Positions 58,905 through 64,000 of a stretch of DNA of 64,000 bases are shown here, piece by piece. This DNA comes from Clarkia xantiana subsp. parviflora (lineage: Eukaryota; Streptophyta; Magnoliopsida; Myrtales; Onagraceae): assembly GCA_036873135.1 (NCBI GenBank), contig JAPTYO010000015.1:15355683-15419682 (forward strand), written 5' to 3'. The notes under the pieces are model-generated. The model saw nothing but the letters and a program-made list of their open reading frames with translations, did not search any database and was not told the DNA's origin. The stretch's first letter is position 1. Each line of letters begins with the position of its first letter. Position numbers and translations under genes: made by a program.

Positions 58905-61900
58905 CTCCTCCATGAAAGTTTCACCGAATACTCCGAGTTTTGATCTCAGAAATTCGAACTTTGCCTTCGGAAGTGCCTTGGTGAAGATATTTGCAATCTG
59001 CTCCTCAGTATTGCAATAAACTAGCTTGATCTCTTTCGATTTTTCAGCTTCACGGATAAAATGATACTTCACCTTGATATGTTTCGTCTTCCCATGGTTG
59101 ATTGGATTCTTTGCAATAGCTATTGCTGATTTGCTATCGCAGTAAATCTCAGTTGCCTCTGTTTCGGCATGACCGACATCTTGCAAAATCTTCCTTAACC
59201 AAATCGCTTGATTGGTTGCTGCTGCAATGTACTCAGCTTCTGCGGTTGACTGTGCCACAGTTTCCTGCTTCTTCGAAAGCCAAGTAAAAATTCCAGAACC
59301 AAGCGTAAATGCATAACCTGATGTGCTCTTCATGTCATCTACGGATCCAGCCCAATCACTATCAGTGTAGCCTTCGAGCTTTGCATCTGCAGTGGATGTA
59401 AACCAAATGCCGTAGTCGGTTGTACCTCGAATGTATCTGAGCACCCTCTTCATTGCTCCTAAATGGATTTGACTTGGAGCATGCATGAATCTGGATAATA
59501 AACTTGCAGCAAACATTAGATCAGGTCTGGTCGCAGTTAAATATAACAAACTGCCAATCAGCTTCCGGTAATGACTTTGATCAACTCTGCCGGCGCCATC
59601 TTCTTTGCACAGCTTCTCATTGGCTACTAAAGGAGTAGACACTGGCTTGCAACGATCCATCTTGAACCGCTTCAAAATATTTTCAGCAAACTTTCTTTGA
59701 GATATGAAAATGCCTTTTTTGTTTTGGCATATTTCCATCCCAAGAAAATAATTCATAAGACCCAAATCTGTCATCTCAAATTTCTCCATCATTTTTTTCT
59801 TGAACTCAATAACCATGTCAGGACTACTTCCAGTAACAAGAATATCATCAACATATAATGATACTACAAGTATTTCTGACCTGTTCTTGAATCTGACATA
59901 AAGAGTGGGTTCACTCTCGCTTCTGCTGAATCCTTGACTGATGAAATAATCATCAATTCTGCTATACCAGCTTCTTGGAGCCTGCTTCAACCCATACAAA
60001 GCCTTGTGCAGCTTGTAGACTTTGTCTTCTTGGCCCTTCATGAACCATCCTTCGGGTTGCTCGACATATACCTCCTCCTGGAGATATCCATTCAAGAATG
60101 CCGACTTGACATCGAGTTGGAAAATTTTCCAACCTTTTTGCGCGGCAAGAGCAATGAGAGTTCTGATGGTATCATGCCTTGCCACTGGTGCAAAAGTGTC
60201 TGAATAATCAACTCCGGGTTCTTGAGAATAACCTTTCGCCACGAGTCTCGCCTTGTGCTTCAAGATTGAACCGTCTGGATTGACCTTCAGCTTGTATATC
60301 CACTTGACACCAATGACCTTCTTGTGATTTGGTCGATCAACAAGTTGCCACGTGTCATTCTTGTTGATCATGTGCAGCTCCTCCTCCATCGCGGAATTCC
60401 ACTCATCGTACCTTGAAGCTTCTGTATAGCTTTCCGGTTCGATAAGTGCAACATTACATCTCTCGTATACATCTGAGAGAGATCTCACCCTTCTGATAGG
60501 AGAGTCTGAATCTACAGAGTTTTGCAACTCTGCATGATTTTCCTCGTCATGCTCCTCCTCTTCTTCATCATCGGGTGTGTTGTCAGCTTCAACATCATCA
60601 TCAACCTCAGCACTTTCGGAAGTACTAGGTTGATCTTGGAAATTGAGCATCGGCTTCTTCCGGACTTCTTTTGCTTCAAAGTCCCACATAGAATTCTCAT
60701 CAAAGACAACATCTCTACAGGTTACAACCTTTTGAATGATAGGGTTGTAGATCCTGTATCCTTTGGATTGAGAACTATAGCCAACAAAAATACCACGGAG
60801 CGCCTTTTCTTCTAGCTTGTGCCTCTTCTGGTCTGGGACATGAACGTAGCATGGAGAACCAAACACTTTGAGATGTTTGGCAGACGGCTTTGCTCCATTC
60901 CAAGCTTCAATTGGAGTGACATTTGCCACTGCCTTCGTCGGAAGCCTGTTCAACAGATACACAGTAGTATATACTGCTTCTGCCCAAAACTCGTTAGGCA
61001 TCTTTTTCTCATTCAGCATGCATCTAGCCATTTCCATCACAGTTCGATTTTTCCTTTCGGAAACACCATTTTGTTGTGGAGTGTAAACAACTGACAGTTG
61101 ATGTTCAACACCCTCATCTTCACAAAACTTCTCAAAATTCTTGGAGGTGTACTCTTTCCCATTATCCGATCTAATCTTCTTAAGTTTACAACCACTTTGA
61201 TTTTCGACCATGGTTTTAAACTTTTTGAAGATCGTGAAAACTTCGGATTTTTGCCTCATAAAATACACCCACGTCATCCTAGTATAATCATCTATGAACA
61301 AGATGAAATACCGAATCTGACTTAGGGATGGAGTTCTCATTGGACCACAAACATCAGTGTGCACTAACTCAAGTTTTTGAGAGGCTCTCCAAGTCTCCTC
61401 ATTAGAAAATGGTTTTCTATGCATTTTACCCAACTGACATGCTTCACATACATCCTTATGAACATGGATAGGAGTTAAATCTCTCACAAAGTTCTTTTGA
61501 AAAGACAACTTGAGAGAATCCAAATTATAATGACCATATCTCCTATGCCATAACCATGTTTCATCAGTGGACGCTTTCATGACATTATGAGCATGATCCT
61601 AAGAAATAGGAAAACTCTTCTCCTTCATGCTAACACATGCAATTTCACTGTGGGCAGTATCATAAATCCTACATACTCCATTCTTGAAAACTAGGCAATA
61701 ACCATTGTTGATCATTTGGCCTACGCTTAGCAGATTCTGATCCAGTTTAGGCACGTAAAGAACATCTTGGATAAATTTAGTACCTTTACTGGTTTGAACG
61801 GCTACGGTTCCTTTGCCTGAGGAATTGACAACGGCTCCATTTCCCATTTTGATTGGGACATTGACAGAACAATCCATCTGGCAGAACACCTTGGAATTGT

Positions 61901-62927
61901 TTGACATGTGGTTTGTGCAACCACTATCAATGAGCCATACTTCATCTCTAGAACTGGAACCTCCTTGCTTAGCGATGAACAGTTGATCTCCATGAAATTG
62001 ATCCTCCGACATGTTGGCCTTCTGGGTCTGTTGATTTTGAGAGCTATTTTGATTTTGCTTAGCTCTACAAAATTTCTCAACATGCCCAAATTTCTTGCAA
62101 AATCGACATTGCATTTTTCCTTTGTGCCAGCAATCCTTCGGCATGTGATTTGTTCTCCCGCAAGTGTTACATGGAGGAAATTTTCCAGTCTTCCCGGGCT
62201 CCTTAGAGGGACCTGGAAAATTTGCTTTGTCGTGTTTAACAAATCCTTGATTTTTGCCACCCTTCTTGAACTTGTGGCTGGACTGGAATGTACCTTCAGC
62301 TGGAGTTTCTGACCTTCTAATTATTCTTTGCTCATGAGCTTGCAAAGAACCAATTAGCTCCGTCAGAGACATTGTCTTGATGTCGTTGGACTGCTCGATG
62401 GCCGCTACAATCGGATCAAATTTGTCTGGGAGACTGATCAAGACTTTTTCAACAACTCTTTGATCATTTGTCTCATCGCCATACAACTTCATCTGGTTCA
62501 CAAGTTCACTCAATTTGGATGAGTAATCTTGAACACTTTCGTTCTCCTTCATTCTCAAATTTTCAAACTCCCTTCTGGCGGTCTGGAGTCTGATCGTGCG
62601 TACCTTCTCCGTGCCTTGATACTCATTTTGGAGGATATCCCAGGCCTGCTTTGCTGTTGCGGCTCCAACGATCCTCGGAAAAATGGCATCGGTGACGGCG
62701 GAGTGGATGACGGTAATTGCTCGGACATCCTTCAACATCTGCTCCTTTAGAATTTTTTGTCTGGTTGCATCGATTTCTTCTCCATCGATCTCCTTCTCCG
62801 GTTCCTTCGTAACTGCTTCCCATAGGTCGTTTGCCATCAGAAACGCTTGTATCTTTACGGACCAAAAATCATAATTTTCTCCTCCAAAAATTGGTGGAGA
62901 TGAAAGAGAGAAATTTGACGAAGACAT
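58899..62927 (-). pseudogene. Copia C gag-pol, one in-frame TAG at 61599-61601
   Basis: One frame of 1342 codons plus stop. Gag part (62927-61599, 442 residues): GENYDFWSVKIQAFL, Gag core, two CX2CX4HX4C zinc knuckles (residues 253-266 and 274-287), protease LIDSG (D334). Then TAG, six sense codons, and 893 residues from 61580: GAG-pre-integrase zinc residues H12, H17, C45, C48; integrase D76, D139, E175 (D-X35-E); acidic linker about 320-350; RT with YVDD at 576-579; RNase H from D740; end FGETFMEEC. All catalytic residues are present. TAG lies between protease and integrase, so it would give Gag-PR only unless read through. Translation is cytoplasmic and integration nuclear. Confidence 0.95.
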
Positions 62928-62982
62928 GCTTCAGTCGGAAATTTTTTTTGTGGGGATGATTTGACCCTTTAAGATCTTTTGA

Positions 62983-62994
62983 GCTCTGATACCA
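62983..62994 (-). other. Copia C primer-binding site
   Basis: On minus TGGTATCAGAGC one base after the LTR, complementary to initiator-Met tRNA. Confidence 0.9.
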
Positions 62995-62995
62995 C

Positions 62996-63413
62996 TGTTG
63001 GAAAAATACTCGGTTGGGATATAATCGCTAAGTTAGCGGAATTAACTTAACGAATAAGATAACAAAGATTATGTGAGGAAGAAGATGAATAAAATGAACA
63101 TGAAATGGATAAATGCAACTTTGGCTAGTATTACTCTCAGACATACATATGCTCTCGGTTTCTTTGTTGAGCACACACTTATTCCATTACATTCACTTTG
63201 TCTACATAAATAGATTTCTTCCGTAGCCTAAGTCAAAGATACATTGATGATATAAGACTTTTATCCTAGACATTTGCTACCTAATTCTTGACATTGTTGT
63301 CATGAGCAATATTTCTTCTGACAACATGACAATAAACACCACACAATTACTTTCACTATTTCTTCATTGACAATTGTGTGATTTATTGTCGGTGAAGATT
63401 TCATTTTTCAACA
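62996..63413 (-). repeat. Copia C 5' LTR (right copy)
   Basis: 418 bp, same sequence as 58487-58904 by eye; followed by the duplication gttta. Confidence 0.95.
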
Positions 63414-63685
63414 GTTTATTCATTATGATAATTATACTAATCATTTACCCGCTTCTCAAAATTTGTTTTTGCTAAATTTGATACAATATGTTTTCAAATA
63501 TTTTCGATGGTTCAAAATAAAGTTTTTGCCATCTCTTTATTAGTTTCAATAAAAATAGCTAAAAATGTATAAAAACTTAGAATAAAAATATAAAAAATAA
63601 GAGAATAAATTTTGTTTAAAAAAATAAAATTGTAGTAAATGATATTTAAAAAGTATGAACTTTAATAAAAACGGTAAATATACCC

Positions 63686-63716
<31 letters not shown>

Positions 63717-64000
63717 TTTAGAATCATCGATTATTTTTGAAATACTCCTATTTTTTTTATTTATCTAATATTTTGAAGTATATTTACACTTTTAAAAGTT
63801 CCATTGTAACAAAAAAAAAATCAAAATATGTGCAAGCTACCAGCGTTGCAATGCCCTTTTAGTTAATAATAATAATAATTGATTCTTTTTTTAACTAAAC
63901 TTAAAATACTATAAAATTAGTAAAGATTTAACTTTATTTTTTGTGTTAAGTTATAAATGTTAAAAATATATATTAGTTTTATATAATCTCTAAATTTAGT
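63414..64000 (+). other. AT-rich intron sequence downstream of copia C
   Basis: First five bases are the target duplication. (TA)n at 63690-63717 and (AAT)n near 63866-63880. No exon seen. Confidence 0.6.

Larger units (their letters stand above)
58487..63413 (-). mobile_element. Copia C: young, nearly intact Ty1/copia element
   Basis: 4927 bp. LTRs 58487-58904 and 62996-63413 (418 bp each, TGTTGGAAAAATAC ... TTTTTCAACA on plus) appear identical line by line. Target duplications gttta at 58482-58486 and 63414-63418. Minus-strand order: 5' LTR, primer site, 55-bp leader, gag-pol in one frame, polypurine tract, 3' LTR. The only lesion seen is one in-frame TAG. Inserted antisense to the LOR gene. 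Confidence 0.96.
58408..64000 (+). other. LOR intron 1 (incomplete), containing copia C
   Basis: Intron starts at GT 58408-58409. Without copia C and one duplication the visible intron is about 660 bp. No acceptor plus LOR-like exon is seen up to 64000; 63419-64000 is AT-rich with (TA)n at 63690-63717. Confidence 0.6.

Overview
This is eukaryotic DNA, almost certainly from a flowering plant (probably a eudicot). The evidence is nested Ty3/gypsy elements of Tat-like type with a second RNase H, Ty1/copia elements primed by initiator-Met tRNA (TGGTATCAGAGC), Mutator-like elements with 9-bp target duplications, a hAT-like MITE, and the first exon of a LURP-one-related (LOR) gene. Nearly all of the window is transposable elements. 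The only credible host gene is LOR exon 1 at 58210-58407 (+). I see no rRNA, tRNA, CRISPR array or bacterial feature. Species cannot be called from the sequence alone.

Layout. 1-2332: degenerate 3' part of a copia element. 2449-3183: non-autonomous Mutator-like element (MULE-1). 4188-43065: a gypsy complex. G1 (+ strand, 5' LTR 4188-4801) was interrupted by G2 (- strand, 4864-21913, TSD agcaa). G2 was interrupted by G3 (- strand, 11836-20181, TSD ccgac). G1 resumes at 21914, carries a hAT-like MITE (22092-22666), and runs through protease, RT and RNase H to 25314. There it is cut by the 3' LTR of G4 (- strand), whose tandem-repeat-rich interior runs to about 34400 and ends in a truncated integrase. 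From about 34410 a second + strand gypsy element (G5) supplies a Gag-protease-Gag ORF, a spliced antisense gene and a 3' LTR (42407-43065).

43066-53645: copia element Y (- strand) containing a full-length copia X of the same family (+ strand, 43777-52102, TSD cataa). 53848-56310: 5' part of copia Z. 57041-57824: MULE-2, almost entirely one long inverted repeat. 58210 onward: LOR exon 1, whose first intron holds a very young copia element C (58487-63413, - strand, TSD gttta) with two LTRs that I read as identical.

How they work together: the gypsy and copia genes are self-replication functions (Gag particle, protease, RT/RNase H, integrase), and all copies seen carry lesions. Element C is the closest to intact, with one in-frame stop. 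G2 and G5 look non-autonomous (Gag without RT). The most unusual content is (i) the Gag-PR-Gag ORF plus multi-exon antisense gene of G5, (ii) arrays of short hairpin modules with apparently compensating stems in G2 and G4, and (iii) three tandem copies of an LTR tail plus polypurine tract plus satellite block in G4. All coordinates were read by eye, so repeat edges without a stated target duplication are approximate.
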